From Diadophis punctatus similis (taxonomy: Eukaryota; Chordata; Lepidosauria; Squamata; Dipsadidae): DNA of 64,000 bases. This document shows, piece by piece, positions 1 through 11,461 of the stretch. Every line of letters begins with the position of its first letter. Positions within the stretch are counted from its first letter, which is position 1. Below the pieces are notes generated by a model, which did no database searches, was not told the DNA's origin, and saw nothing but the letters and a program-made list of their open reading frames with translations. The stretch covers positions 46,736,778 through 46,800,777 of the forward strand of contig JALIGW010000002.1 in NCBI GenBank assembly GCA_023053685.1, read 5' to 3'. Position numbers and translations under genes: made by a program.

Positions 1-918
1 TGATTGCAGGGGAATGTGGGTTAGAACAAAATTCTGTAGATCAAAGAGAAACAGAATAATCAATTCTCTACCGCTAAGATCTATATATTGATGTGTGGTC
101 CATCTGGTTGGCATCAAGTGCAAGGTAGCTTTTAGCTGTTTGTGCTCCCCCCCCGCTTCATACAGCAAGCATCTTTAGAGTGAATGATTTCATTTCATAT
201 CATGCACATAAAGCTGATGTACTTTGCAAGCTGGTTTTAGATGGATGGAACATGTTACATTTCATTATGTCCTTAAGTACTATGTATGCATTTGTGGAGT
301 CAAATCCCACATTCAATAACTTAAACAAATATTTTTTCATCTTTCTTTGTTGATGACTTGAAATTTAGCATACAGTTTCAATTTTTCTTCATTTTGGCTC
401 ACCAGAAAATAGTGGTCCTTGAAAATGCTAATACCAGATATAGAGCATGCATTTAATTTGAAATATTGATTAAAGATGTTTTTCTATGAACAGGGTTGCT
501 AGTAAGCTATGACATCGTAAACTTGAACCAGATGAAGTATTTACTCCTTCCTTTAAAATGGGTTCCCCCCCCCAATAGTAAGCTAAATCTTGAGTGTGCC
601 TAATTAGAGATTTAATCTAGCCTATAAAGTGCAGTTATTATACTTTTCAGATTGCCAAAGGACTTTATGTGAAATTTTAAGCCCATTAGGTTCAATACAA
701 TGTGTATGTGTGTGTTTAGCATTAATTAATATTTCAAGTATGTTATTTCACTATCAAGTTGAAAACTAACGTTCTGATATGCAGATAGGGGTTGGGCTTC
801 CCCCCTTTCTTTGATTATATCCATCACTCTCCATCATTCTGAGAAGAATAAGAGAAGGGGGCAAATTGTGTAAAAGGAAATGAGTTAAATGGACAAAATC
901 AGAGACCTAGCCAGGAAC
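1..918. other. No gene seen; AT-rich unique-looking DNA
   Basis: I see no open reading frame with a recognisable domain, no RNA gene and no complete repeat. There are short C runs and a small TG run near 701-715, nothing more. Confidence 0.5.
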
Positions 919-1845
919 TTTAAAACCCACAGTCAGGGGTGAAATGCAGCTGGCTCTAACCGGCTCACGTGGGCTGGTAGGGCCGACTGCACAAAGCCCA
1001 CCCACACCGACGTCATGACGTCCCTTTTTTGGTATAGTTTTCACATTCTGCACCGGGGTGGGTTCCTCCTGGTTCAGACCAGATCGCCCGAACCTTTAGT
1101 GACCCGCTGGTGATGTAATTTTGGCGTCACGGATCCGGTTCTGTTTGTGCTGGTCCATGCTCACCGCCATCTTTTTTTCTGAATTTTCGGCCGATTTTTC
1201 TGTGTTTGGATGGCTTCACAGCATTCTGTACTTTGAAGAAAGCCCTCCCGCCCGCCCCCGGGTTAATACCGACCTTTATTTCTTCACCCAAAGCACAGCT
1301 GATGAGTTCCTCAGCTGTGTTTCGGGCTGAATCCACCTTCTGAGCATGCATGGAAGTGAAATCACGCGAGGGGACGCGTGTGTGTGTGAGCGGAGCGGAA
1401 AGAGCGCGCGAACACGAAATGTCATGACGTGAACTGGTGGCGAAGGTAAGTGAAACCCACCCCTGTTCTGCACATGCACAGAATGCTTTGCGCATGCATG
1501 GAATGCAGTATGTGCTAGCAAAGTGAGTGCATACATGGCACGCGCACATTTACGAGCCGGTAAGGAAAGTAAGTGAATTTCACCCCTGCAGTGATTACAT
1601 AAATGAGGAATACAAGCACAAATTAATAGCAGTTTCCCAAATGGCAATGAAAATGTCATATTTTTTATTTCAGAAACTCCACCTATGAATGTTTGTTGTT
1701 TGCCATTGACAAACAACAGACATTCATAGATGGAGTTCCTAAAATGAGAAATGCTACCGTATATCCTCATTGCCATCTGGGAAGCCGCTATTAATTTGTG
1801 CTTGTTTTCCTCATTTATGTAACAGTTTGGTCTGTGGGTTTATGG
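919..1845. repeat. Foldback (long inverted repeat) split by a MITE
   Basis: Positions 1589-1645 (CATAAATGAGG, ACAAGCACAAATTAATAGC) are the reverse complement of 1765-1825. Between them 1678-1738 form a second hairpin whose arms contain CACCTATGAATGTTTG and its complement. The outermost arm AAACCCACAG (about 923-932) is matched by CTGTGGGTTT at about 1832-1841, but the left arm is separated from the rest by the hAT MITE at 934-1588. The intact foldback was therefore roughly 270 bp before the MITE landed in its left arm. TTTGGTCTGTGGGTTT occurs twice (about 1825 and 1863), a short tandem duplication at the right end. It is non-coding and its family is not recognised. Confidence 0.6.
934..1588. 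mobile_element. hAT-type MITE (CAGGGGTGAAAT ends)
   Basis: The left end CAGGGGTGAAAT and right end ATTTCACCCCTG are exact inverted repeats, as expected for non-autonomous hAT elements. The interior is GC-rich and CpG-containing compared with its surroundings and carries GCGCATGC-type palindromes near 1465-1500. No transposase is encoded; open frames across it are incidental. Flanks share only CAGT rather than a full 8-bp duplication, probably because the foldback arm it hit was also trimmed. At 655 bp it is the longest MITE here. Confidence 0.75.
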
Positions 1846-2274
1846 CTTAACCATTATGTAATGGTTTGGTCTGTGGGTTTTTTGTGGAGACAAGCATTTA
1901 GGGCTTGGCTATTGGTTGTGATGGAAGCTCTGTATTGAAGAGACATATTATGGTGAAAGAAAAAAGCACAGGAGCAAAATGAGAGAATAAAATGACTGCT
2001 GTGAAAGATACAATCTTATGATAAGCAACAAAGAGGGCCAGTAATAGAATTGACATAATATTCTGGTAGCAGCACTTTTTGAGCAGCACAGAATATTCTA
2101 TTTGGCTGTGGTTTTGCAGTTGCATGAGCACTGGGCTGCTGTTATAGAGACTAGAATTATGTCATGGAGAGAGAACTAGCTGGTGTGTCTAAGAGCAAGT
2201 GGATCTATGAGCAAGGTGGAAAGAGGAGTGTCAGGACTATGGCAGGACTTGAAATAGCATCAGCTTTCTATTTT

Positions 2275-2546
2275 ATTTTATTTATTTTATTATTATTTAT
2301 TTATTTTTGTCAAAAACGTACAGGATAGTAGCTGTTTGTATAAACATAACATAAGTAAAAAGTACTGATAATAGAGGACAATAGGACAGTAGGACAGGGA
2401 CAGTAGGCACAGTGGTGCGCTTATGCATGCCCCTTACAGGCCTCTTAGAAATGGGGAGAGGTCGACTGTGGACAGTCTAAGGTTAAAGTTTTTGGGGTTT
2501 GGGGAGGAAACCACAGAGTCAGGTAGTGCATTCCAGGCATTGAATG
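2275..2546 (-). mobile_element. LINE 3' end fragment, 5'-truncated
   Basis: This segment is nearly identical to 33118-33370. Shared blocks include GTAGGCACAGTGGTGCGC, GGGGAGAGGTCGACTGT and CACAGAGTCAGGTAGTGC. On the minus strand it ends in a TAAA-rich tail at the left. The longer copy continues into a reverse-transcriptase C-terminal reading frame, so this is the 3' UTR plus last codons of the same non-LTR family (CR1/L3-like). Similarity stops abruptly at about 2546. Confidence 0.65.
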
Positions 2547-3074
2547 TAGTATCTGAGATTGGTCTGGTCCTGCTGTTGATACTTCCACCATTGTGCTTCT
2601 GGGCAGATTTTTGGATCCATTACACAGGGAAAGGAATAGTTTGAAGTTCTCTCATTTGGCTGGCAAGGAATTAGATAGCCTGGATGGAAGAGTTTTGAAC
2701 CTAAAGTACATCTTGGACTGCAGATTTCCTTCCCTTATCTCACATGGAGGGTTAAGAAAGAGTCCACACATGTAAATTGCTGGCACATTACTGATTCAGT
2801 AGGAATATTGGAGCATGGGATAAATGAATCTTAATGTCAAATAGCTGGAAGAAGACATTTCAAAATGTCTTGATGTAAATTCAGAGTTGTGACCCAAGAG
2901 CACATGTGCATAAAAGGCCCATGTACATAAACAAGTAATTTAGAAGAAACTCCACATTTCCTGATCTGATGGTTACTACAACTTTCTGAGCACCCAAATG
3001 CAGAATTTTAAATATGCCCCCATGTCCATTTTTATTGTCAGGGAAGAGTTATTACACTATCTTTTCCCTTAAAG

Positions 3075-3338
3075 CAGTGGTTCTCAACCTTTCTAATGCC
3101 GTGACCCATGCCCTGCCCCTGCGCCCCCACCATGAACCACCCCACCAACACGCCCACCGGTGTGACTCACGCCGCCACCATTTGGGTTCTTTTACCCTCT
3201 GTGCATGCGCAAAGCATTCTGCGCATGTGCAGAGGGTAAAAGAACCCAAATGGTGGCGTCCGGGCGAAGTCTCCCGACCCCTGTGAAAGGGTCGTTCGAC
3301 CCCCAAAGGGGTCGTAACCCCCAGGTTGAGAACTGCTG
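3075..3338. mobile_element. SPIN-like hAT MITE with 8-bp target-site duplication
   Basis: The left end reads CAGTGGTTCTCAACCTT and the right end, reverse-complemented, CAGCAGTTCTCAACCTG. The right end continues GGGGGTCGAACGACCC and CTTTCACAGGGGTCG, which I recognise as the SPIN (SPace INvader) 5' terminus. The left end continues into TAATGCCGTGACCC, like the SPIN 3' terminus. Flanks CCTTAAAG (3067-3074) and CCTTAAAA (3339-3346) match in 7 of 8 bases, the hAT signature. The interior is not SPIN-like: a perfect-looking hairpin around 3178-3256 (TTGGGTTCTTTTACCCTC and complement) with TGCGCATG-type motifs at its tip. No transposase. Confidence 0.85.
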
Positions 3339-3346
3339 CCTTAAAA

Positions 3347-5080
3347 TAAGGGGAAGATATAAACAGGTGTTGTTAAAAAAATCTCCCATCATTGAGAGTG
3401 AAAGGTGAAGAATCAGTCTGTGATGCTCCCTGGAGATTATCAGTTTGGACCCTGGCATCCTGTTGTTGCACTCTACTGTGTCCTAACAGGTCTCCCATGT
3501 TTCTGGTGGATTTAATCTTGACTGCAGTTTATGGTAAGGAGAGTTAGGATTGAAAGGTTGTATTCAGGTTTATGTGTGAGTACATCTGATAGCTTTCTCT
3601 GTGAGCCAGGAATGTAAGTGATATAACAATGGAAACAGGAAAAAGAATTGTGCCCAGCTGATCTACCAAGGTGTGTAGAATTGTGCTTTTTGCAAATTTT
3701 TGCAGGATTTTCAAATCCAACTGATGCTTGTCTGTACCTTATGCAGCTTTTAGCAAAGCATTTCAATAGCTGCACCAACTTCTATCTGCTCTGTACGCAA
3801 ATACTGTGGTGTATATACATTTTAAATTCACATTAAATAGGGATTTAAATGGCAATATTGAGCTTAAATAGACAAGCTTTAAATCACTTTGTATGGGTGT
3901 GTTGACCTCTTGTCACCTTTCTGAAAGTTTAACAATTCAAATTGAGAACTTGGTTTTCAGTAAGATCAATAACTGGCGCTACTGGGCTAATAATATGTGA
4001 AGTTACTACACAGCTTATTTAAACTATAATTAATTATAATCATAGCTTGGGTGAGCCTCATTAAATCAAATATTATAGTCTGATTGGCTTATGTTTGAAA
4101 GTCATGTTAAGAATGGTTCATGAAATCTGATGAGCATTTGGGAATTAATTTTGGACACACCTAATGTACTACATAATCAACACATCCATCCCCTGGGTAT
4201 TTTCAGATCTAACAGCATAAATCTTATTTTTCCCTTTCCTCCCCGTTGTTACCATGCACAGAAGAAGCCATTTATTGATTTTCTGGAAGCCTGTCATCCT
4301 TCAACTAAGTAATGTGTTACTAGAATTGTGCTCAATTTTTTGAATGGATTGAATAAACTTTACATTGCACAACTGGCTGCAATCTAGTGATGTCACATTT
4401 AGTGACAGCAGAAATAAGCTCGTAGTGACATTTTGTTGGATATCATGAGAAAAGCTTTTATAAAGGGCAGAATGTAAGAACTTCCTTGCTCTTATCATTT
4501 TACTAATGAGATCTCCCTTGAAGGCTAATCTGTTTCCTTAAGCTATCTGCATGTTATAACCAGCCATTTCCAAATAAATCTGAGCTCATCTTGGTAGTTA
4601 GATAGAATAATAGTAGCCAGAAGAGCGAATGCCAAAAAGAACCAGTTTTGCCATATGCTACAATGTTCCACGAGATTGCTTTGATATTTATTAGCCACTG
4701 AATGGATTCACAGAATAAATTTCTGCTGCCATCTCTCATGCCCTTCCCTCCTCCTTTCATGCAATGGGGCATAATTTTCTTTAGCAGATGATTTGGTTCT
4801 GTGCCATTGTTCTTCCATAAAGATTAATGCTGGAGTTTTCATCAAGATGTGCAAGGATAAGCAGGTTATTGCATTCACTCATTTCCTTGAGTTATTTACT
4901 TGGGGAATGAAAGAAGTGAGTTCATAGTGTGAGAGAAAATTGTTTGTAATTCAATATGAAAGCTGTAATGCATGTTATACCACACTGCTGCTCATTTTAT
5001 TACAGAATTTCTTGCTAAATGCTGTTACACACAGCAAGTTGGCAATATCTGCTCATGTCTGCGTCCAGAAGCTAAGATGG
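3347..5080. other. No gene seen; unique AT-rich DNA
   Basis: No domain-bearing frame, RNA gene or obvious repeat was found. Short open frames here have no recognisable family. Confidence 0.5.
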
Positions 5081-5389
5081 CAGAGGTGGGATTCAGCAGG
5101 TTCCGACCAGTTGTGGAGAACCGGTAGCGGAAATTTAGAGTAGTTCGGAGAACCGGTAAATGCCACCTCTGACTGGCCCTGCCCCCATCTATTCTCTGCT
5201 TCCCGAGTCCCAGCTGATCAGGAGGAAATGGGGATTTTGCAGTAATCTTCCCCTGGAGTGGGGAGGGAATTGAGATTTTACAGTATCCTTCCCCTGCCAC
5301 GTCCACCAAGCCACATCCACCAAGCCACATCAAGCCCATCAAGCCACACCCTCAGAACTGGTAGTAAATTGTTTTGAATCCCACCACTG
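5081..5389. mobile_element. hAT-type MITE (CAGAGGTGGGATTCA ends)
   Basis: The left end CAGAGGTGGGATTCA pairs with the right end TTGAATCCCACCACTG. Internal blocks AGAACCGGTA, CTGGCCCTGCCCCCATC and CCCAGCTGATC recur in reverse orientation at 62261-62495, so the two form one family. The 8-bp flanks (TAAGATGG and TATGGGCC) agree poorly, so the duplication has decayed. Non-coding. Confidence 0.7.
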
Positions 5390-5397
5390 TATGGGCC

Positions 5398-6810
5398 TGG
5401 TTAGAATGTGAGTGGGAGGGTACTAAGGAATTCCTCTAGCAAGAAAGACAATGTAATATAAGATAGACTGAGAACTCAAGAAAGAAAAAAATCCCAGGAA
5501 AATTCCATAGTAAACCACTTCCATGCTAGGGTTAGAAAAGTGCAGGTTGCATTCATGGGGTAACCAGGAGTTGAGTTGGATATCCTGTACTTATGTTAAA
5601 TTATTCCTCCGATGGGCTACACATCTTCCCTGACATTTTAAGCACTCACTTTTCTCCCTGAGCAACTGGGTAGGGATTGGTGCACAGGGAGAATTAGAAG
5701 TATAGATGTCTTGTGCATTAGCTCACTGGCTGAAGAAAAGTAGCTGTTCCAAATTGCCACAAGCAAACATCTCTGGCTTCTGTTTTGCAAAAGCCATCCA
5801 GATTAGCTACAGAAATTCTGATAGGATTTGGAACGAGCAACACCCTTGCCTAAAAGGCCTTGGTGGAGTAGACTGGCATTTAAAGATCCTACCACTTTGG
5901 AACAAGAAAGGGAATTCCTTGAGGGATAGTGATCCAAATAGCCGATCTCTACAATCACGTTTCAAGACTCAATGAGAGAAAATAGAAGAGGATAATTCTT
6001 AGTTCTGGGTTGAATGTCATGGTAGCAGCATGGTGGTGGTGGGGGCTTTGACTAATGTTTTCCATAACTAGGAGTTTATTTGAGTAATGTTTTTAGTAGA
6101 TTGGGGTGTTTTTGAAGTAACAAAGCAAGCTGTGAATCAGGAATGTGCAGCCTGATAAGAACCGGTTCAAACCATCCCCAAGGACATTGACTTGAATTTT
6201 GTGCTCTGAAAATTCATTACAATGTGAAAAACATACCTCCTAAATATTTAGATGAGCATTAACAAGATCATATTAAGAAAGTATGGGATGTTACCTATTG
6301 CCCCAATATATTTGAATTGTATATAAAGTAATTCTCCACTTTTTTTAAGCTGCTCCTCTTTTGATGAGTGTACAGTAAGGCATCCTCTCTACTTATCTAT
6401 ATGAGTAAAGAGTAATTTTAATCTACTTTTCCAGCTCAGAGTCTGGGCAGAGGCAACACTGGGATAAACATACCACTGGCATTTCTGGCTAACAGGTGAA
6501 AGAGGCTTGATGTTGTCCTTAGCCTCAGGGTGGGGTGATTCTTACTTTGACAAATGATAGTCACCTCATTGTGAGATGGGCAGCAAAAAATAGACTAAAT
6601 AAATAACATCTCAACACAAATTTCCGCTGCAGGTTTCTATGGCATTATAACAATAATAGCTCTGACCCATCTTTAGTCCAGAGTCCCTGGTCTTTATTTC
6701 TGGATCTGGTCTCAGTTCTTTCTCTTTAAGCAAATGTATACTGTTTTTCCAGCGTCACCCTGGACTACTTTAATTGCTATGTAGAATCTATTTCTGTGAA
6801 TTGAAAAGTG
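5398..6810. other. No gene seen
   Basis: Mostly unique sequence. A weak frame at 5706-5975 has no recognisable domain and I do not call it a gene. Confidence 0.45.
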
Positions 6811-6812
6811 TA

Positions 6813-7203
6813 CAGGTAGTCCTCGACTTACAACAGTTCATTTAGTGACTGTTCAAAGTTACAGCATTAAAAAAGGGTGATTTATGACCATTTTTCCCAG
6901 TTACGACAGTTGTGGCATCCCCGTGGCCACGTGGTCAAAATTCAGACACTTGGCAATTAACTCATATTTATGATGATTGCAGTGTCCTGGGATCATATGA
7001 TCACATTTTGTGACCTTCTGACAAGCAAAGTCAATGGGGAAGCCAGATTCACTTAACAGACATGTTACTAACTTAGCAACTGCAGTGATTCACTTAACTG
7101 TGGCAAGAAAGGTTGCATAATGGGGCAGAACTCACTTAACAAATGTCTCACTTAACAACATAAATTTTGGGCTCAATTGAAGTCATAAGTTGAGGACTAC
7201 CTC
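6813..7203. mobile_element. Tc1/mariner-type MITE with TA duplication
   Basis: The left end CAGGTAGTCCTCGACTTAC is mirrored at the right by GTTGAGGACTACCTC, and TA dinucleotides lie immediately outside both ends (6811-6812 and 7204-7205), as expected for Tc1/mariner transposition. A second copy in the opposite orientation lies at 30756-31129. Sub-terminal repeats such as CACTTAAC and CTTAGCAAC recur inside. No transposase remains. The pogo/Tigger-like assignment is inferred from the termini only. Confidence 0.75.
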
Positions 7204-7205
7204 TA

Positions 7206-8801
7206 TTCAGGAAGAAGGGCTGGGTGTATTTAGCATAAGCAACTTTATGTTCTGTTTTGAGTTGCCCAAAAGTCACAGAGCCAATGTAAGAAGAAGTGGT
7301 TGAATTACACTGAGTGGCATTTGAAGTGGGCTATTTGTGGGTTGATTATCAATAACTGCCAAAGAATGTGGAATGCCTGTCTCTCGTTGATATTGACTGG
7401 TCATCTTACTTATTTACTCAGCCCTCTATCCTGCTTAAGGAAACAATTATTTACTCAGCTTCTGTTTATCTAAGTTAATTAAAACTCTTCTATTTGTCTA
7501 CAATAAAAGTTAATTAGACATTCTTCTGTTCAGTTAGCAATCACACCTTGACATGATATGTCTGTATGTTTTGTATTAACCATTTATTCATTGTAACTAA
7601 ATTAGTAAAAGTTAATCCTTTATACTTGTGTGCACAAAGAAAATAGCTATAAGAATAAATGCAAGTTCTGGGCAAGTCAGAGCTAAACAAGCATACCCAG
7701 AGAGAACAGGTCTCTGAACAGCAGAGGCTTCTCACCCAAAGAGAAGGTCTTCCTAGCTCGTAACTGCTTTGCTAAAGAAAACCATGTCTCTGTGTCTATG
7801 ATTCCTACAGCTATTGGCTATTTTTGCAAGTACAGTACTATTACTACTACAGTAACTGATTGGCAGCCATATGATCATGAGAACAAGTTGTGCAAACCGC
7901 AAGATTACTATATTAAAAAAATTGAACATAGGATCCAACTGCAATTTTGGCATTTTATAACCTGCCTATCAATATAAATAAATAAAAGTGTAGGCAAGTT
8001 GTAGCCTTGAGACTGGATTGCACCTATTTCTTTGTGATCACAAGGAATAGTTATAAAGAAGCATGCTTATGGCACTGCTAATATTTTTAAGTCTGCAGAA
8101 AGTGTTGGAAAAGAGCTAGACTTCCAGGACAATATTAGAAAGTCAAAGTTATCTTTAGACAGTCATTTCTGGAAAAATCAACATTGAATTATGGTTTACT
8201 TGTCAATTTATATGCTCGGCATTCTCTTATAATTCATTATGTGTCTGGGCTTGGTTGTTCGAAGCTGAACAAGGACTCATTTTAAAAGGCTTACCTATAC
8301 TGTGACCTCATCAGTCACAAAAATTGACAAGCCTGAAACAAGTCAACTTGTCTGGTGCTTAATACTTTAGGGAGCTAAATGAAAGAAGTCTACCCATTTA
8401 ATGATTTATTGGATGAAAGCAAGACTGTTAATGCTCATGCGAGTTGGACTTGATGGATAGTTATGCCTAGAAACATGATGTATGAAAGCATTCCCACAAC
8501 AATAGCGCCTGCCTTGTTTATATTTGGGTTAAGTTTATAAATGCACATGCTGTTAGAGATTGGGTAGGGTAAGCATCCTCTTCCCTTTTTCCTTTCTTCT
8601 CTTCATTAAAAAGTGTGGTTATAAAACCTAGTATTGTTGGGTTACCCTAGTATTGTTGTTTTTGTGTGTGTGCAGATGATAGCTAAGTGAGATTTGCAAC
8701 AAGTTTTTTTGTGAAACTGATTTCTGCCCCCCCCCCCGATTTCCTGGCTTGTTTCTTACATTGGAAGCCAATATATTTTCTAATTAAAACAAGCCTAACA
8801 A
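7206..8801. other. No gene seen
   Basis: Unique AT-rich DNA. It has a few short homopolymer C and T runs (for example 8727-8737) and no recognisable repeat family or coding region. Confidence 0.45.
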
Positions 8802-9444
8802 GAGTCACGATGGTGTAGTGGTTAGAGTCAGGGGTGGGTTGCTCTCTTACCTCACTGCCGGAGCCATGCGCGCACATCTCCATGCTTCGGGGGGGGCGCC
8901 CCCTCACTACATGCACATGCCCCCTCGCGCGATTTTGCTTCTGCGCATGCACGGAAGCAAAATCACGCCAAAATCTCGCAAAGGGATGCGCGCATGAGAG
9001 AGATTTTGGCGCAATTTTGCTTCTGCACATGCGCGGAGGCAAACCCCTTTGCCAAAATCTTGCACGCACGTGCATCCCCTTACGAGATTTCGGCATGATT
9101 TTGCTTCTGCGCATGCACTGAACAAAAATGGTGACGCGCGCGGTGGACCGGCAGAGTGGGCTCTGGAGCGGTTGTGCAATCGGCTGCCCCCTACCGGAGC
9201 TGCGCACTGGGCAGCTCCGGCAGGAACCCACCTCTGGTTAGAGTGCAGTACTGCAGGCTACTTCTGCTGACTGCCAGCTGCCTGAAATTTGGCAGTTCGA
9301 ATCTCACCAGGCTCAAGGTTGTCTCAGCCTTCCATCCTTCCGAGGTGGGTAAAATGAGGACACAGATTGTTGGGGGCAATATGGTGACACTGTAAAGCGC
9401 TTAGAGAGGGCTGTAAAGCACTGTGAAGCGGTATATAAGTCTCT
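8802..9444 (+). mobile_element. tRNA-derived snake SINE, split by a hAT MITE
   Basis: The tRNA-like head (GAGTCACGATGGTGTAGTGG) occupies 8802-8828. The remainder resumes at 9237: B-box-like GTTCGAATCTC, then GGCTCAAGGTTG, GGTAAAATGAGGAC, TTGTTGGGGGCAATATG and GAAGCGGTATATAAGTCT. The gap is a complete hAT MITE (8829-9236) flanked by a perfect duplication of SINE sequence. The 3' end resembles L2-type tails, suggesting LINE-dependent retrotransposition. Confidence 0.85.
8829..9236. mobile_element. hAT-type MITE nested in a SINE (perfect 8-bp TSD)
   Basis: The ends are CAGGGGTGGGTTGC and, reverse-complemented, CAGAGGTGGGTTCCTG. The flanking GTTAGAGT at 8821-8828 and 9237-9244 is a perfect 8-bp duplication inside a recognisable SINE, so both boundaries are exact. 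The interior holds alternating blocks of GAAGCAAAATC, GCCAAAATCTCG and GCGCATGC in both orientations. Open frames across the element arise from these repeats and are not genes. Same family as 23977-24410 and 29926-30259. Confidence 0.9.
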
Positions 9445-9445
9445 T

Positions 9446-9892
9446 GAAAAAGCACCTTTGGGACAACCATGACCTGGATGACTGAGAATCTTCATAGACA
9501 AGGAAAAGGAACTGTTTCAGCCTTGTATCTTCCAAACCTGATTTTTCATTCAATAGGGAGGTCTAGAGCAGATTACATTATTTTTGGTAGATAAAGAAGT
9601 ATACTTAACTTTGACGTGGTATGCTAGTCATCACACTCTCAAGATATTAGGTGGCGAATCTCAAAAGCTAAGTAAGATCAAGTCTTGCTATTACATAGGA
9701 AATCATCAAAATGTACCAGTATTACTCTGAAATCTGGGAATTCAATAATTATTATTGGTATCACTGGATAAGCCAAACTTTTAAAGTCTTCATTTGATTT
9801 TACAATTTTGCCAAAATCTTTCTTCTGATTTTGTTAAATATTTTTTCTCGTTTCTTTCTCTTATTCTCATGCTGCTTTAAAAGTTTCTTACA
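9446..9892. other. No gene seen
   Basis: Short stretch between two SINE copies; nothing recognisable. Confidence 0.45.
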
Positions 9893-10108
9893 GAGCCGAG
9901 GTGGCGCAGTGGTTAAAGTGCAGCTCTGCAGTTCAGCAGTTCAACTGTTCAAATCTCACCGGCTCAAGGTTGACTCAGCCTTCCATCCTTCTGAGGTCGG
10001 TAAAATGAGGACCCAGATTGTTGGGGGCAATATGCTGAACTCTGTAAACCACTTAGAGAGGGCTGTAAAGCACTATGAAGCAGTATATAAGTCTAAGTGC
10101 TATTACTA
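9893..10108 (+). mobile_element. tRNA-derived snake SINE
   Basis: It opens GAGCCGAGGTGGCGCAGTGG, containing the pol III A box TGGCGCAGTGG, followed by a degenerate B box (GTTCAAATCTC). It continues through the conserved body to GTATATAAGTCTAAGTGC and a short GCTATTACTA tail. It is a near full-length copy, on the plus strand. Confidence 0.85.
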
Positions 10109-10109
10109 G

Positions 10110-11086
10110 TTTTTGAGTTTACTTTATTCTAGTGGTTGGCCAGATATTTTCCTTGTTCTGTAGGGTTTTTTTTAACTTTCCCCAGTTTATGAACTTTAAA
10201 GGGTTAGAAAAGGATTTCCCTCATGGTGGTGTTTTTTTTAAAAGATCTAGTAGAATTAATGAAAGCTTGCAAGAGGTGGCTGATACTGAGATGTAGACTT
10301 CCACAAACAACTTTCCCCATCTTTTAAACTACAATAAGTTCAAGTAGGAGAAGTTCAATACCAGCTATAGAGAAATTGTTAAAAGTTTCTTCCTTTTTAC
10401 CATCACATTGAGTGTGAATGGCAAAAGAATATTTAAAATCATTTTGCATCATTCGCATCATTTAACCATAGCAAAGTTTTATAGGAATACTATTTGCATC
10501 ATTTAACAAAATTTAATATCCAAGAGCAGAAGCGGAGAGTATGGACACTCCAAATTCTACTTGAATTTTAATATATAGGGTATGGACGTCTAAAAAAAGA
10601 AGAAATAGCCACAGGATACAAGAGACCCCATCTAATAACCACCCCTCCACCACTGCTTGAAAGTGCAACACACAGGAAGAATATAAAGCTTCAGTTCTAA
10701 GAAGAATTGTAAAGGATAAAGGGAAATCAACTGTGTTAACAAAAATACAATTAGGCTTAGTGTACTTATGCAGAGGCAAATCCAACTGAGATAATTGAAA
10801 CTTACTTCTGAATAAATGTGATTAGACCTGGAAATGTTAAGAACTTCAAAAGGAAATACCTTGACATTTATTTAGACTTATTAATTTGAAAAGCAAACTC
10901 GGGGAAAATAGCATAGAAATGTTCTCGTTTCCAGCTATAATTTCAATTACTTATGTGTGGGTTTATTTTTAACCATAAGGTAATTCATATATAATTTTTA
11001 AAAGAATTCAATCCCACCATTATATTTGGACGGTGCCATATGTTTATGCTGACAAAAAAACACATCATAAATATGTGTATAGACAT
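10110..11086. other. No gene seen
   Basis: AT-rich unique DNA up to the first tRNA/hammerhead repeat. No domain-bearing frame. Confidence 0.45.
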
Positions 11087-11144
11087 AAGGTTAAACTTCT
11101 GCCTTACAAGCAGACTGCCCAGGTTCAATTCCCACTACGAGTAT

Positions 11145-11191
11145 GGCTATCTGACGAGAGCAAAATAGCTCGAAATAGATCTATAATAGTC
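11145..11191 (+). ncRNA. Hammerhead ribozyme, copy 1
   Basis: Seen in the sequence: stem I 5' strand GGCTAT (11145-11150); core CTGACGA (11151-11157); stem II GAGC, loop AAAATA, GCTC (11158-11171); core GAA (11172-11174); a short stem III formed by the palindrome ATAGATCTAT (11175-11184, effectively ATA/TAT around GATC); the cleavage-site base A (11185); and stem I 3' strand ATAGTC (11186-11191), pairing with GGCTAT including one G-T wobble. Beyond a small internal loop, flanking bases could extend stem I. All conserved core bases of the hammerhead are present. Predicted cut is between 11185 and 11186. Stem I is open, so this is a type I hammerhead. Confidence 0.85.
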
Positions 11192-11396
11192 TCCCTTTAT
11201 TTTCATTTATCAGCAAAAAATGTTACACATATAGACAATATAGTTTGTCGACTATAGAAAACTGCCTGGATGGTCCCAGGAGGGGCCGAAAGGCAAAAAG
11301 AAGCTGTGATGTTTCCTTCCATACACCAGGATGACTTGACAGAATAAACATATATAACCCTTTCCTGGTGAAGAGCTGATAGGGAAGAGAACCTTG

Positions 11397-11449
11397 TGGC
11401 CTAGAGGTTAAACTTCTGCCTTACAAGCAGACTGCCCAGGTTCAATTCC
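11397..11449 (+). promoter_or_regulatory. tRNA-like internal pol III promoter of the hammerhead unit
   Basis: A box TGGCCTAGAGG at 11397-11407 and B box GGTTCAATTCC at 11439-11449, spaced 31 bp apart, fit the internal pol III promoter of tRNA genes. The D-arm region resembles tRNA-Arg (GTGGCCTAATGGATAAGG is the usual form). The acceptor stem does not pair well, so this is a tRNA-derived head and not a working tRNA gene. The ribozyme starts about 13 bases downstream. Confidence 0.65.
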
Positions 11450-11461
11450 CACTATGGGTAT

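Noticed and set aside
1127..1776. 140- and 166-codon minus-strand frames
   Set aside because: They cover the CpG-rich MITE and cross its end into the foldback; no protein similarity.
5706..5975. 89-codon plus-strand frame
   Set aside because: Non-repetitive, but no recognisable domain and no splice-site or conservation evidence; could be chance.
8683..9231. 182-codon minus-strand frame
   Set aside because: Lies almost entirely in a hAT MITE with exact 8-bp duplications; not a gene.
11388..11458. A functional tRNA gene
   Set aside because: A and B boxes are tRNA-like, but the acceptor stem does not pair and all copies sit in a dispersed repeat; called a pol III promoter head instead.
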